The translations under genes and the position numbers were made by a program. A DNA stretch of 64,000 nt from Candidatus Bipolaricaulota bacterium (GTDB lineage Bacteria; Bipolaricaulota; Bipolaricaulia; Bipolaricaulales; Bipolaricaulaceae), in contig CAKZSO010000013.1 in assembly GCA_937921255.1 (NCBI GenBank), positions 1 through 64,000 on the forward strand. The letters are read 5' to 3'. Shown one piece after another: positions 1-9,376 of this stretch. Numbering within the stretch: position 1 is the first letter of the stretch; each line of letters starts with the position of its first letter. The notes beneath the pieces are model-generated. The model did no database searches. It was not told where the DNA came from and saw nothing but the letters and a program-made list of their open reading frames with translations.

Positions 1-403
<403 letters not shown>

Positions 404-444
404 GCGGACGCTCTATTCACTTCTCAAGGCCGGTTGTGGAGATT

Positions 445-561
<117 letters not shown>

Positions 562-573
562 ATCCTTTTTTTT
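562..573 (+). terminator. T-run ending the rRNA operon
   Basis: Eight T residues (566-573) follow 5S helix I within 5 nt. The closing 5S stem plus the T-tract could act as an intrinsic terminator for the rRNA operon. No separate stem-loop lies between the 5S end and the T-run. Confidence 0.55.
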
Positions 574-588
574 CGGGCCTCGATCCGC

Positions 589-594
589 TATCCT
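589..594 (+). promoter_or_regulatory. -10 element of dnaX, probably leaderless
   Basis: TATCCT lies 9 nt before the dnaX ATG (604) and no Shine-Dalgarno sequence is present between them. A start site near 601-604 would give a leaderless mRNA. The -35 position would fall in the T-run of the rRNA terminator (566-571). The same arrangement recurs at eight other genes here. Confidence 0.45.
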
Positions 595-603
595 CCCCTG
601 TCC

Positions 604-2085
604 ATGGTCGAGCCCGCCGATCGCCTGTCCCTGTACCGCCGGTTCCGCCCGCAGCGGTTCGGGGACGTCATTGGCCAGGACCTCGTCGTGGCCACGCTGC
701 GCCGCGCCGTGGCCGGAGGGAAGCTCGGCCACGCCTACCTCTTCGCCGGCCAGCGCGGGGTGGGGAAGACATCCGTCGCCCGGATCCTCGCGAGGGCCGC
801 GAACTGCCTCGCCCCCGAGGAGGGGGAGCCCTGCAACCGCTGCGAATCCTGTCGCCGGATCCTCGCCGGCCAGTCCCTGGACGTCGTCGAGATCGACGGG
901 GCCTCCAACCGGGGCGTGGACCAGATCCGGCAGCTCAGGGAGGAGGTGGCGTACCTCCCCGCGGGCAGCCAGCGCAAGGTGTACATCATCGACGAGGTCC
1001 ACATGCTGACTGGGGAGGCGTTCAACGCCCTCCTCAAAACGCTCGAGGAACCGCCGCCCCACGTCCTGTTCATCTTCGCCACCACCGAACCCCACAAGGT
1101 TCCCGCAACCGTCCTCTCGCGCTGCCAGGCGTTCGAGTTCGGGCCGATCGGCGAGGAGGCGATCGCCCGGGTCCTCCAGACGGTGGCCCAGGCCGAGGGG
1201 ATCGCCCTCGCCCCGGGGGCTGCCGCGCTCATCGCCCGCCGCAGCCGGGGGGCCCTCCGGGACGCGTTGGTCGTCCTCGACCAGCTCGGGCACGCGGGCG
1301 AGGTCACCGAGGAGGCGGTCGTGGACCTCCTCGGAATCCCCCCTCTGTCCCTCGTCGACGGGTTTCTCGATGCCCTCGTCGGGCGCAACGCCGACGGGGC
1401 CCTGACCGCTGTTGGGGAGCTCTCGGCGCGGGGCCGGGACCTCGCCCTGTTCCTCGAGGAGGCAGCGGGCCGGGCCCGCGATCGGATCATCGCTGGAGAG
1501 GCCCCGTTGATCCCCATCGCCCAGCGCCTGATCGAGGTTCGCGGCGAGCTCGGGCGAGCGTTCTCCCGCCGCCTCCACGTGGAGCTGGCGATCGTCGCCC
1601 TATGTGGCCCACCGCAAAGGCGAGCGGTCCCTCCTTCTCCTGTTCCCCACGTGGGAGAAGCGCTTCCCCTCCGGAACCCGCCCCGGGCAGCCCCCTCCGC
1701 CGCGCCCCAGCAGGTCCAGCTCGGGGCCCCGGCAAAAGAGAAGCAGTCCCCCCCCGGGACGGCGTGGGAGGCGATGCTCGCTGCAATCCTCGAGGAGCGC
1801 GTCTCGGTGGCGGCGTTCCTCCACCCGGCTGAGGCGACGTGGGCAGACGGCCTCCTCACGATCCGCCTCCCGGAGGACTGTGGGTACCACTACGAATCCC
1901 TCCGCGAGCCCGCGGTCCACGGGTACGTGGAGGGGATGGCCCAGAAGTTCTTCAGCCCGCTCCTCGCTGTGCAGCTGGTGTGGGCTGGCGGAACACCGAA
2001 GCCGACGCTCGAGGAAGGAGCGAGGATCCTCGCTGAAGCCTTGGAGGGGACGATCCTCCGGGAGGGAACCGATGGGAACAGGTGA
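604..2085 (+). CDS. dnaX: DNA polymerase III subunits gamma and tau
   Basis: The clamp-loader ATPase of the replicative polymerase, 493 residues. Visible features are Walker A GQRGVGKT (49-56), four zinc-type cysteines (68, 77, 80, 83), Walker B IIDEVH (128-133) and the SRC arginine-finger motif (172-174). The region after about residue 340 is proline-rich and variable, as is usual between the ATPase and tau domains. It starts an operon with ybaB and recR, overlapping ybaB by 14 nt. There is no ribosome binding site, and a TATCCT hexamer just upstream suggests a leaderless transcript. A run of eight C (1748-1755) could permit a -1 shift to a stop at 1830-1832, producing a shorter gamma-like product; this is a hypothesis. 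Confidence 0.97.
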   Translation: MVEPADRLSLYRRFRPQRFGDVIGQDLVVATLRRAVAGGKLGHAYLFAGQRGVGKTSVARILARAANCLAPEEGEPCNRCESCRRILAGQSLDVVEIDGASNRGVDQIRQLREEVAYLPAGSQRKVYIIDEVHMLTGEAFNALLKTLEEPPPHVLFIFATTEPHKVPATVLSRCQAFEFGPIGEEAIARVLQTVAQAEGIALAPGAAALIARRSRGALRDALVVLDQLGHAGEVTEEAVVDLLGIPPLSLVDGFLDALVGRNADGALTAVGELSARGRDLALFLEEAAGRARDRIIAGEAPLIPIAQRLIEVRGELGRAFSRRLHVELAIVALCGPPQRRAVPPSPVPHVGEALPLRNPPRAAPSAAPQQVQLGAPAKEKQSPPGTAWEAMLAAILEERVSVAAFLHPAEATWADGLLTIRLPEDCGYHYESLREPAVHGYVEGMAQKFFSPLLAVQLVWAGGTPKPTLEEGARILAEALEGTILREGTDGNR

Positions 2086-2389
2086 CCTGCGGAACCTGAT
2101 GAAGGAGGCGCAACGCCTCCAGGCGCAGATGGAGGAGACCGAGCGGAAGCTCGCGGAGATGGAGCTCGAGGCCACGGCCGGGGGGGGCGTGGTCCGAGCC
2201 GTGGTGACCGGGCACGGCGAGCTTCGGCGGATCGAGATCTCCCCCGAGGTGGTGCGACCCGAGGAGGCGGAGCTCCTCGCAGACCTCGTGGTCGCTGCGG
2301 TTCGGGAGGCCCAAGCGAGGGCCAAGGAACGTGCCCAGCAGATGATGGCTCCGCTGACCCAGTTCCTCCCCCCGGGGATGGGCGGATGA
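2072..2389 (+). CDS. ybaB: YbaB/EbfC family nucleoid-associated protein
   Basis: A small DNA-binding protein of 105 residues. It begins with a long helix (LRNLMKEAQRLQAQMEETER) and contains the family core AGGGVVRAVVTGHGELRRI followed by ISPEVV, then a second long helix. Family members form homodimers that bind DNA and lie between dnaX and recR in very many bacteria, exactly as here. The ATG at 2072 is chosen for its position just after GGGAGGG and because family proteins are about 105 residues. It overlaps the dnaX end by 14 nt and the recR start by 4 nt (ATGA). Confidence 0.93.
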   Translation: MGTGDLRNLMKEAQRLQAQMEETERKLAEMELEATAGGGVVRAVVTGHGELRRIEISPEVVRPEEAELLADLVVAAVREAQARAKERAQQMMAPLTQFLPPGMGG

Positions 2390-2970
2390 TCGTCCCGCTC
2401 GAGGAGGTCCTCGCCGCCCTGTCCCGGCTTCCGGGGGTCGGACGGCGGTCGGCAGAGCGGATCGCGTTCTTCCTCCTCGCCAAGCCGGAGGAGGGGCGGC
2501 GGCTGGTGGCGGCGCTCGCTGGCCTCGACCGGATCACGCGCTGCCCCCAGTGCGGGAACTTCGCCACCGACGGTCCATGCCCGATCTGCCGTGACCCTAA
2601 GCGCGATGGGTCCACGCTCTGCGTCGTCGCCCGGCCGTGGGAGATCCCCCACCTCGAGAAGACCGGGGAGTACCGCGGCCGCTACCACGTGCTCGGGGGC
2701 CTCATCTCCCCGAGCCAGAACATCGGGCCCGACGACCTCGCCGTGGAGAGCCTCGTCCAGCGGGTGAAGGCGGAGGGCGTACGTGAGGTGATCCTCGCGT
2801 TGGAACCGAAGCTCGACGGCGACCTCACCGCAATGCACCTTCTGCGGGTGCTGAAGCCGCTCGGGGTGGCCGTGTCCCAGCTTGCCCACGGGATCCCGGT
2901 GGGGCGGGACCTCGAGTCGGCGGACGAACTCACCCTCGGCCGCGCCCTCAAGGGCCGCACACAGCTCTAG
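2386..2970 (+). CDS. recR: Recombination mediator protein RecR
   Basis: RecR works with RecO (and RecF) in loading RecA on gapped DNA. The 194-residue protein shows a helix-hairpin-helix (LPGVGRRSAERIAFFLL, 15-31), a C4 zinc finger (Cys 53, 56, 65, 68) and a Toprim domain in the second half. The usual EGEATA of the Toprim segment reads DGDLTA here, a conservative change. The start ATG overlaps the ybaB stop (ATGA at 2386-2389). It is the last gene of the dnaX operon; two tRNA genes on the other strand follow. Confidence 0.96.
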   Translation: MIVPLEEVLAALSRLPGVGRRSAERIAFFLLAKPEEGRRLVAALAGLDRITRCPQCGNFATDGPCPICRDPKRDGSTLCVVARPWEIPHLEKTGEYRGRYHVLGGLISPSQNIGPDDLAVESLVQRVKAEGVREVILALEPKLDGDLTAMHLLRVLKPLGVAVSQLAHGIPVGRDLESADELTLGRALKGRTQL

Positions 2971-2977
2971 ACCGAAC

Positions 2978-3053
2978 TGGTACGCCCGGCAGGATTTGAA
3001 CCTGCGGCCTTTGGCTCCGGAGGCCAACGCTCTGTCCCCTGAGCTACGGGCGC
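2978..3053 (-). tRNA. tRNA-Arg (anticodon CCG)
   Basis: A 76-nt cloverleaf on the minus strand, 5' end at 3053. The acceptor GCGCCCG pairs with CGGGCGT (one G-U closing pair). The anticodon arm TTGGC-CTCCGGA-GCCAA carries CCG, reading CGG codons, and the T arm has GGTTCAAATCC. The 3' CCA is encoded. It lies downstream of tRNA-Ser on the same strand, so the two are probably co-transcribed. Confidence 0.95.
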
Positions 3054-3145
3054 ACGACTGCGGTTCCCAGTTTACGGTACAACAGGTTTTCCGTTCACAC
3101 CTACCGACACACCGGTCAACCAGCCAACCGGTCACCGCCGTTCTG

Positions 3146-3237
3146 CGGAGGGAGTGGGATTCGAACCCACGGCTAAGGCTCAACACCCCAGCAACGGCTT
3201 AGCAAGCCGTCGTCTTCGGCCACTCGACCATCCCTCC
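3146..3237 (-). tRNA. tRNA-Ser (anticodon GCT)
   Basis: A 92-nt class II tRNA on the minus strand, 5' end at 3237. The acceptor GGAGGGA pairs with TCCCTCC. The anticodon arm ACGGC-TTGCTAA-GCCGT carries GCT, and the long variable arm identifies serine. After the discriminator G the genome reads CAG, so CCA is not encoded and must be added after transcription. Confidence 0.95.
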
Positions 3238-3246
3238 GACGGCCCC

Positions 3247-3276
3247 ATTCTACGCCCGGGATGGACCGGACGCCAA
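3247..3276 (-). promoter_or_regulatory. Promoter for the tRNA-Ser/tRNA-Arg pair
   Basis: On the minus strand TTGGCG (3276-3271) and TAGAAT (3252-3247) are separated by 18 nt. The -10 ends 9 nt before the tRNA-Ser 5' end, which fits a very short 5' leader. Confidence 0.5.
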
Positions 3277-3307
3277 ACCACCCACAGAATCCCGTTTCGG
3301 AACCGGC

Positions 3308-3313
3308 TATCAT
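3308..3313 (+). promoter_or_regulatory. -10 element of the HAD gene, probably leaderless
   Basis: TATCAT ends 6 nt before the ATG at 3320 and no Shine-Dalgarno sequence is visible. The -35 region (around 3285-3290) is not a good match. The spacing suits transcription starting at the start codon. Confidence 0.4.
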
Positions 3314-3319
3314 TGGACG

Positions 3320-4117
3320 ATGACCCTCCACCCCCTCCAGCGGTACCGCGGGTTCGTCCTCGACATCGACGGCGTCCTCGTCCGCGGGGGAAAGCCCCTC
3401 CCCGGCGTCCCCGAGGCCCTGGCCGACTTGCGCACGCTCGGGCCGGTCGTCCTCCTCACGAACAACTCCACCCGGTCCCGGCAGGGGATGGCGGCTCGAT
3501 TGACCGCGCGGGGGCTCGCCGTGCGCCCAACCGAGGTGATCCCGAGCTCGTTCATCGCCGCCCGGTACCTGCAACAGGAGTACGGCCCAGTCCGCTTCTG
3601 GCCGCTCGGCGAGGAGGGGATCGCCGAGGAGATGGTGCTCGCCGGGCACACGCCCGTTGAGCCGACCCACGCCCAGTGGATCGTGGTGGGGATGGATCGG
3701 GCACTCTCCTACGCCAAGCTCGACCAAGCCCTGCAGGCCCTGCTCGCCGGAGCGCGGTTCCTGGCCACAAACCGCGACCCCACCTACCCCACGGAGACGG
3801 GCCTCGTCCCGGGCGGAGGCGCGGTGGTGGGGGCCATCGAGGGGATGGGGTACCCCCCGGAGGTCGTGGTGGGCAAGCCGTCCCCGATCGCGTTCCGGGT
3901 GGCAGTGGACGCCCTGGGGATCCCCCCGGGGGAGGCGCTGATGATCGGCGATCGATTGGAGACGGACATCGCGGGGGGGGCCGGGGCGGGGATGGGCACG
4001 GCGTTCGTCCTCTCCGGGACCTCCACGGTCGAGGAGGCCGAGCGGACCGGCATCCGCCCCACCTGGATCGCCCAAGACTTCCCCGCGCTCGTCCGCGGAG
4101 AGTTCCTCTCCCTCTAA
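3320..4117 (+). CDS. HAD-superfamily sugar phosphatase, NagD type
   Basis: A 265-residue haloacid-dehalogenase hydrolase of the NagD/AraL/phosphoglycolate phosphatase branch. Motif I is DIDGVLV (nucleophile Asp 15, acid Asp 17), motif II is TNNST, the Lys motif lies in VVGKPSP and motif IV is GDRLETDI. A type-II cap lies between motifs II and III. The family dephosphorylates small phosphorylated metabolites; the substrate cannot be told from sequence. The next gene, a metal exporter, follows after 7 nt, so the two are co-transcribed. Confidence 0.85.
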   Translation: MTLHPLQRYRGFVLDIDGVLVRGGKPLPGVPEALADLRTLGPVVLLTNNSTRSRQGMAARLTARGLAVRPTEVIPSSFIAARYLQQEYGPVRFWPLGEEGIAEEMVLAGHTPVEPTHAQWIVVGMDRALSYAKLDQALQALLAGARFLATNRDPTYPTETGLVPGGGAVVGAIEGMGYPPEVVVGKPSPIAFRVAVDALGIPPGEALMIGDRLETDIAGGAGAGMGTAFVLSGTSTVEEAERTGIRPTWIAQDFPALVRGEFLSL

Positions 4118-4124
4118 GGTACCC

Positions 4125-5027
4125 ATGGCCAAGCGGGGGCTCGGGGATCCGGCGGTACGCGTAACGTGGGTTGGCGTCGGGGTCAACCTTGCCCTGACCG
4201 GGGTCAAGGTCGGAGTCGGCTTTGTCTCCGGTTCGACGGCCCTCGTTGCCGACGGCGTGCACTCCCTCTCGGACCTCGTGACGGACCTCGTGGTGTTGGG
4301 CGGGCTCCGCCTGGCCCGCCGCCCCGCCGACACCTCCCACGCCTACGGGCACGGGAAGTTCGAGACCGTGGCCACGGCGGTGGTGGCGCTCGCCCTGCTC
4401 GGGGCCGGAGGGTGGATTGCCGGGGAAGCCGTGCGGGGGATTCTGGCGCCCACGGACCACGTGCCGGGGTTGGCGGTGGCCGGGGTGGCAGCCCTGTCCG
4501 TGGCCGTCAAGGAGTGGCTGTTCCACGCCACCCGACGGGTCGCCCGCCAGACGCGATCGAGCTCGCTTGCGGCCAACGCCTGGCACCACCGCAGCGATGC
4601 ACTATCGTCGGTCGCTGTGCTCGTGGGGGGGGCGTTAGCCATCGCGGGAGTCCCCCAGGGAGACCAGGCGGCAGCGATCGCCGTGGCCTTGCTCATCGGG
4701 TGGGCGGCGGTGGGCATCCTGCGGCGGGCGCTGTACGAGCTAACCGAGGGCGCGCTGTCCGACAACGAGCGAGCGCGTGTCGCGCAAGCGGTCTCCGCTG
4801 TCGATGGCGTCCAAAGCTGGCACAAGCTGCGCACGCGGGGCTCCGGACGGGGGGCGTTCGTGGACGTGCACATCCAGGTGGACCCCGCCCTATCCGTTGC
4901 CGAATCGCACGCGATCGCATCGCAGGTGGAAGAAGCCGTGCGCGAGGCGCTCGGCGGCGCGGCCTCGGTTGTCGTCCACGTCGAGCCCGCCACCGGCGTG
5001 AGACCAAGCCGCATCCTGAAACCCTGA
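4125..5027 (+). CDS. Cation diffusion facilitator (CDF) metal exporter
   Basis: A 300-residue inner-membrane metal/proton antiporter. Six hydrophobic segments fill the first 200 residues. The metal-site pairs are visible as H46/D50/D54 in the second segment (DGVHSLSDLVTD) and H154/D158 in the fifth (HHRSDALSS). The C-terminal cytoplasmic ferredoxin-like domain starts near 205. Members export Zn, Fe, Mn, Co or Ni; the metal cannot be assigned safely. It is the second gene of an operon with the HAD phosphatase. Confidence 0.88.
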   Translation: MAKRGLGDPAVRVTWVGVGVNLALTGVKVGVGFVSGSTALVADGVHSLSDLVTDLVVLGGLRLARRPADTSHAYGHGKFETVATAVVALALLGAGGWIAGEAVRGILAPTDHVPGLAVAGVAALSVAVKEWLFHATRRVARQTRSSSLAANAWHHRSDALSSVAVLVGGALAIAGVPQGDQAAAIAVALLIGWAAVGILRRALYELTEGALSDNERARVAQAVSAVDGVQSWHKLRTRGSGRGAFVDVHIQVDPALSVAESHAIASQVEEAVREALGGAASVVVHVEPATGVRPSRILKP

Positions 5028-5031
5028 GAGC

Positions 5032-5053
5032 GTTGGCCTCAGGTCAGGCCGAC
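5032..5053. terminator. Hairpin between convergent genes
   Basis: GTTGGCCT (5032-5039) can pair with AGGCCGAC (5046-5053) across a 6-nt loop, with one G-T pair. It sits in the 36-nt gap between two converging genes and could serve both strands. No T-run follows on either side, so it is only a candidate. Confidence 0.35.
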
Positions 5054-5063
5054 TGGACGAGCC

Positions 5064-8000
5064 TTAGCCCAACGGGCCTCCTTCGGTCGCGCTGAACGTG
5101 AACCCCTTACGGAACAGACCCACGCACGCGGCGACGACCTGCGGATCGTAAAGCCGGCCCTTGCCTTCCTCGATCTCGGCGAGGGCTCCTTCGATCCCCA
5201 ACGCCGGCCGGTACGGGCGGTGCGAGCTCATCGCCTCCACGACATCGGCCACGGCAAGGATCCTCGCCCCGAGCAGGATCTCCTCCCCCCGCAGCCCCCG
5301 CGGGTACCCCGACCCATCCCACCGCTCGTGGTGTTGGTGGACCATCTCCGCTACCGGCCACGGGAACTCGATCTTGCAGAGGACGTCGAACCCCGCCCTG
5401 GGATGGGCCCGCACGAGGTACATCTCGAGATCGCTCAGCGGCCCGGGTTTGCTGAGGATCTCAGAGGGAACGACGATCTTCCCCACGTCGTGGACGAGGC
5501 CGGCGAGGTGGAGCCCGGTCTGCTCGTCCGACGACAGTCCGAGCTCGCGGCCCAGTGCGGCCGCGAGCTCGGCCACGCGACGCTGGTGCCCGGCGGTGTA
5601 CGGGTCGCGGAGCTCGATCGTCGAGGCGAGGGTGTTCACGATGTCGTCGAACAGCTGCCGGATCGTCCGCCAGCTCGCCTGGAGCTCGGCCTCGACGCGT
5701 CGCTGCTCGGTGACGTCCTCCCCCAGCGACAGCACCATCTTGAACTCGCCACCGTCGGCGAGCACGGTGTTGCTCCAGCGGATGAGGCGCTGCTCGCCCG
5801 CCTTGGTGAGGATAGGGTTCTCGTAGCTATGCCGAACGAGCTTCCCCGCCACGATTTCCTTCCAGACCCCGCGGAGTTCTCCTTGCAGCTCCGGGGGGAT
5901 GAAGGTCTGAATCCAATCCTTCCCCAGAACCTCGCGGGCCAAGTAGCCGGTGAGCTTCTCCGCGAACCGATTGAAAATGAGAATCCGCGCGTTGTCCCCC
6001 AGACCCACGACGATGCTCGGTGCGTTCTGAATGATCGTCTCGGACCAGTCCCTCTCCGCGATGAGATCGGCCTCCGCCCGCTTGCGGTCGGTGACATCGA
6101 GCATCACGCCGTGGGAATACCGGCGACCGCCGTTGGGGCTCGCCACGTTGCTCGTCACGTTGCGGAACCAGCGGACCGACCCGTCGCGGGCCACGGCGCG
6201 GTACTCGACGTCGAGCGGCTCGCCCGCCGCGTCCCGCCGCCGAACCTCAGCCAGGACGCGCTCTCGGTCATCGGGATGGACACAGTCCATCCACAGGTCA
6301 GGATCGGCCAGCCACTCCTCCGGGGAGTACCCGAGGAGGCCCTTGACCTGCGGGCTGATGTAGGTCGTCCGGTTCACCTCGCCCAGCTCCACGGTGTACA
6401 CGATCGCCGGCAGGTTCCCGACGAGCGTACGATACTTCTGCTCGGCGAACTGGATCTCTTCGACCGCCCTCTTGCGCTCGGTGATGTCGCGGGAGATCCC
6501 CTCAATGGCCACGATCCGGCCCTCCTCGTCGTAGACGGGGATGTTGATCTGCTCGGTCCAGATGATCTGGCCGTCCTTGCGCACCCATCGGAGCTGGATT
6601 GGGCTTCCCAAGAAACCCTCCCCCGCGCGCAAGGCCTCCAAAACCGGCCGGTCGTCGGGATGGACGAGCTTCAGCCCCAGCTCGGGGTCGGCGTAGTGTT
6701 CCTCCGGCGTGTACCCGGTGATCCGCGTCGCCGATGGGCTCACGTATTCGAACCCTGGGCTGGGCTTCAGCCGGTAGCGGTAGATGAGGTCCGGCGCATT
6801 TTCCGCCAGCCTCCGGAACTGCGCCTCGCTCTCCCGGAGGGCTGCGACAAGCCGGGCGTTCTCAATCGCTGCGCCGGCATGCGCGGCGAGCATCTCAAGG
6901 ATCCGCAGGTCCTCCTCGGCGAATGCGCGCGGCGTGTAGCTCTGGGTGGACAGCATCCCCACTGTTGTCTCCCCGACCCGGAGCGGGACGGCGATGAGCG
7001 AGCGCACGCTCTTCTTGCTCCCAAACCGGCGCTCTTTGAACGGAATGCCGTCCGCGGTGTCCGGGATGAGCACTGAGCTTTCGGTGGAGAGGATCTGCCA
7101 GGTCATCCCCTCGCCCCGGGAAACGCGCTCCGAGGGATGGCGCCCGCCCTCGTCCACGAGGTACACCGCCTCCGCCTCCTCCTCCCCCGTGCGCAGCGAG
7201 ATCACGAACGCTTCGGCGGGCATGAGCTCCGCGACGGCCTTGTGGATCGTGGCGTAGATCTGTTCTGGGTCCATCGCGGCACGGGAGATCTCCTGGCCGA
7301 CGCGGTGGACGGTGGTGAGCTGCTGAACGAGCCGGGCCATCCTCTCCTCAGCCCTCGCCCGCTCGCTCACGTCGCGCGCAGTACCCCACAGGTAGGCGAT
7401 GGACCCCGTGTCGTCGCGAACGGCAAACGACCGCAGTTCGACCGGGAACACCGTCCCATCCTTGCGGATGTACTCCTTGTCGTACACCCCGGACTCCCCG
7501 CCCCCAAGCAGCCGCTTCTCCCAGATCTCGGCCCGCTCCCAGGCGTGCCACCGCTCGGGCGTGATCGCGTAGAAGTCTGGCAAGGCCTTCAGCTCGTCGA
7601 GCGAGTAGCCCAGCATGGCACAGTACGCTGGGTTGGCGTCCACAATGCGCCCGGATCGGTCCACCATCACGAATCCGTCGCGGCTGCGCTCGAACACCTC
7701 CCGATAGCGTTGCCCCGTCTCGCGCAGCCTGCCCTCGACCCGGTCGATGTGGAGGGCCACAGCGAGGTCACCGGCGACCTCCGTGAACAGGTCGAGCTCC
7801 TCGGCGTCCAGGGCGAACGCCGCCGGCACCCCGACGACGAGGACCCCGTAGACGCGGCCTTCGTGCTCGAGGCGCACCGCAACCCCAGAAGATGGGCCAT
7901 AGTGCGCAGCCATGGGGCATATTGGGCAGGCCACCGTCGGCTGCTCGATGACCACGGGGCCAGCGCCGACGAGGGCGTCCCGGACGCAAGAGGGAGACGA

Positions 8001-9245
8001 TCCCGCGTTCCACGCCGCGACCAGCTCCCCCATCGCCCGGGGCGAGGCCGTCCCCGCCCAGCGGACGGGACGTCCCCCTTCGTCAAGGACCGCGATCCAC
8101 GCGCACGCCACCCCACGCGTTTCGGTGAGGAGCTCGCACGCCCGCTGAAGGAGCCTCTCCATGTCGCGCTCCCGCACGATAAGCTGGTTCACATCGCGGA
8201 TCGCCCGCAGGACGGCGTGGAGGTGGCGGAGCCTCTCCCGGGCGTGGCGGAGCTGGATCGTCTGACCCAGCCGGTGGGCGATGTCATCCAAGAGCTGCTG
8301 CTCCCCGGGAAGAAACGGCTCCGGAGCGGGAGGAGGATCGGGATAGGCCACCTCGACCACCCCGACGGCCCAGCCATCGCACTCCAGGGGCGCGGACTGG
8401 CGCCACGGGGTCTCCGCGAAGCCCTCGGTTGCGTACACCTTCCCCCCATACTCAATGCGCACCTGGGCGAGTTCGGGCCACCTCCAGCCGGAGCGGATGA
8501 CCTCGGGGGCGGTCTGGAGGATTTCCACGAGCTCAAGCTCTTCCTGCGAGGCGATCTGTCGCAGCCGTTGCAGGCAGGTGATCTCTTTTGCCCGCTCCTC
8601 CCACGCCAGAGCGTGGGTCCGCACCGAGGGAAGGAGGGTCTCGTTGCTCTCCGAGCTCGCGTGGAGTTGGGTCCCGATGATGGCGATGGGGTGGGAGCGC
8701 AGGACGTCGAGGAGGATGTCCGGGGGGAGGCGGCGGGCGTCGTACGGGCATAGCCCGGTGCACGCCGATCCGGGAAAGAACTCGTTGAGCAGCGTCTCGT
8801 ACTCGATGAGCCGCTCGGAGCTCGCGCGGCCATCCACGGCCCACGTGGTCTCTCCCGTCACGCGGAGGCCGCTGAACCCGTCGTCGAGCGCCCTCTGGAT
8901 CTCTTCCCGCAGGAGGGCGGCCATCCCTTGCGGGTCGAAGCCGCCGTCTCGCGTGTACGCGCCGTGGACGGTCAGGAAAACGAGCTGTCCGCGCTTCTCA
9001 GCACCGCGGGCGTCGATCCCCGCGTCACGGAGGTATCCGCGAATCTGGCGCGCGGTGCGCGCGTCCGCGATGAACAGGACCCTCTCGCCCCGCTCCACTC
9101 CCTGGCGCGTGTACTCCGCGAGAACTGCTCTGTGTTCCCCGTCGTCCCGGAAGAGAAGGCACAGGTGATCCCCAGGGAGGAGATCCCCCACCCCGTCAGG
9201 ATGGCGCTCAGGCCGACCTTCAGACGTTCCTGTGCGGTACGCCAT
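5064..9245 (-). CDS. MEDS-GAF-PAS-HD-GYP signalling protein, probable c-di-GMP phosphodiesterase
   Basis: A 1393-residue cytoplasmic multidomain sensor. In order: an N-terminal MEDS-type domain (about 20-200, with HLCLLFRDDGEH), a GAF-like region (about 300-470), PAS 1 (about 490-610), a GAF domain (about 625-790), PAS 2, PAS 3 and PAS 4 (about 800-1190), each ending in a DVTERKRA-like linker, and a C-terminal HD-GYP domain. The HD-GYP motifs HDVGKI (near 1250) and HHERWDGSGYP (near 1305) are complete, so it is probably active in c-di-GMP hydrolysis. No transmembrane segment, receiver or GGDEF domain is seen. The ATG at 9245 follows GGAGGGGG. Ligands of the sensory domains are unknown. Confidence 0.85.
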   Translation of the reverse strand: MAYRTGTSEGRPERHPDGVGDLLPGDHLCLLFRDDGEHRAVLAEYTRQGVERGERVLFIADARTARQIRGYLRDAGIDARGAEKRGQLVFLTVHGAYTRDGGFDPQGMAALLREEIQRALDDGFSGLRVTGETTWAVDGRASSERLIEYETLLNEFFPGSACTGLCPYDARRLPPDILLDVLRSHPIAIIGTQLHASSESNETLLPSVRTHALAWEERAKEITCLQRLRQIASQEELELVEILQTAPEVIRSGWRWPELAQVRIEYGGKVYATEGFAETPWRQSAPLECDGWAVGVVEVAYPDPPPAPEPFLPGEQQLLDDIAHRLGQTIQLRHARERLRHLHAVLRAIRDVNQLIVRERDMERLLQRACELLTETRGVACAWIAVLDEGGRPVRWAGTASPRAMGELVAAWNAGSSPSCVRDALVGAGPVVIEQPTVACPICPMAAHYGPSSGVAVRLEHEGRVYGVLVVGVPAAFALDAEELDLFTEVAGDLAVALHIDRVEGRLRETGQRYREVFERSRDGFVMVDRSGRIVDANPAYCAMLGYSLDELKALPDFYAITPERWHAWERAEIWEKRLLGGGESGVYDKEYIRKDGTVFPVELRSFAVRDDTGSIAYLWGTARDVSERARAEERMARLVQQLTTVHRVGQEISRAAMDPEQIYATIHKAVAELMPAEAFVISLRTGEEEAEAVYLVDEGGRHPSERVSRGEGMTWQILSTESSVLIPDTADGIPFKERRFGSKKSVRSLIAVPLRVGETTVGMLSTQSYTPRAFAEEDLRILEMLAAHAGAAIENARLVAALRESEAQFRRLAENAPDLIYRYRLKPSPGFEYVSPSATRITGYTPEEHYADPELGLKLVHPDDRPVLEALRAGEGFLGSPIQLRWVRKDGQIIWTEQINIPVYDEEGRIVAIEGISRDITERKRAVEEIQFAEQKYRTLVGNLPAIVYTVELGEVNRTTYISPQVKGLLGYSPEEWLADPDLWMDCVHPDDRERVLAEVRRRDAAGEPLDVEYRAVARDGSVRWFRNVTSNVASPNGGRRYSHGVMLDVTDRKRAEADLIAERDWSETIIQNAPSIVVGLGDNARILIFNRFAEKLTGYLAREVLGKDWIQTFIPPELQGELRGVWKEIVAGKLVRHSYENPILTKAGEQRLIRWSNTVLADGGEFKMVLSLGEDVTEQRRVEAELQASWRTIRQLFDDIVNTLASTIELRDPYTAGHQRRVAELAAALGRELGLSSDEQTGLHLAGLVHDVGKIVVPSEILSKPGPLSDLEMYLVRAHPRAGFDVLCKIEFPWPVAEMVHQHHERWDGSGYPRGLRGEEILLGARILAVADVVEAMSSHRPYRPALGIEGALAEIEEGKGRLYDPQVVAACVGLFRKGFTFSATEGGPLG

Positions 9246-9290
9246 CTTCCCCCTCCGTGTGCCGTGCCGGATTCGCCTAATGATTCAATA

Positions 9291-9296
9291 TATTAC
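9291..9296 (-). promoter_or_regulatory. Candidate -10 of the sensor gene
   Basis: TAATAT on the minus strand lies in an AT-rich patch that stands out in this GC-rich DNA, about 45 nt upstream of the sensor ATG. No convincing -35 is seen at the right distance. Confidence 0.3.
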
Positions 9297-9376
9297 AGTT
9301 GAAGTGGACGGTTGACGGTAGTTTCGGTCACCCTCGCCTCCCCAGTTGTCTGGAGACAGAACCAGGGGGCCCGGAC

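Noticed and set aside
5220..8753. Two plus-strand frames of about 540-620 codons opposite the large sensor gene
   Set aside because: The minus strand shows MEDS, GAF, PAS and HD-GYP motifs; the plus frames are shadows.
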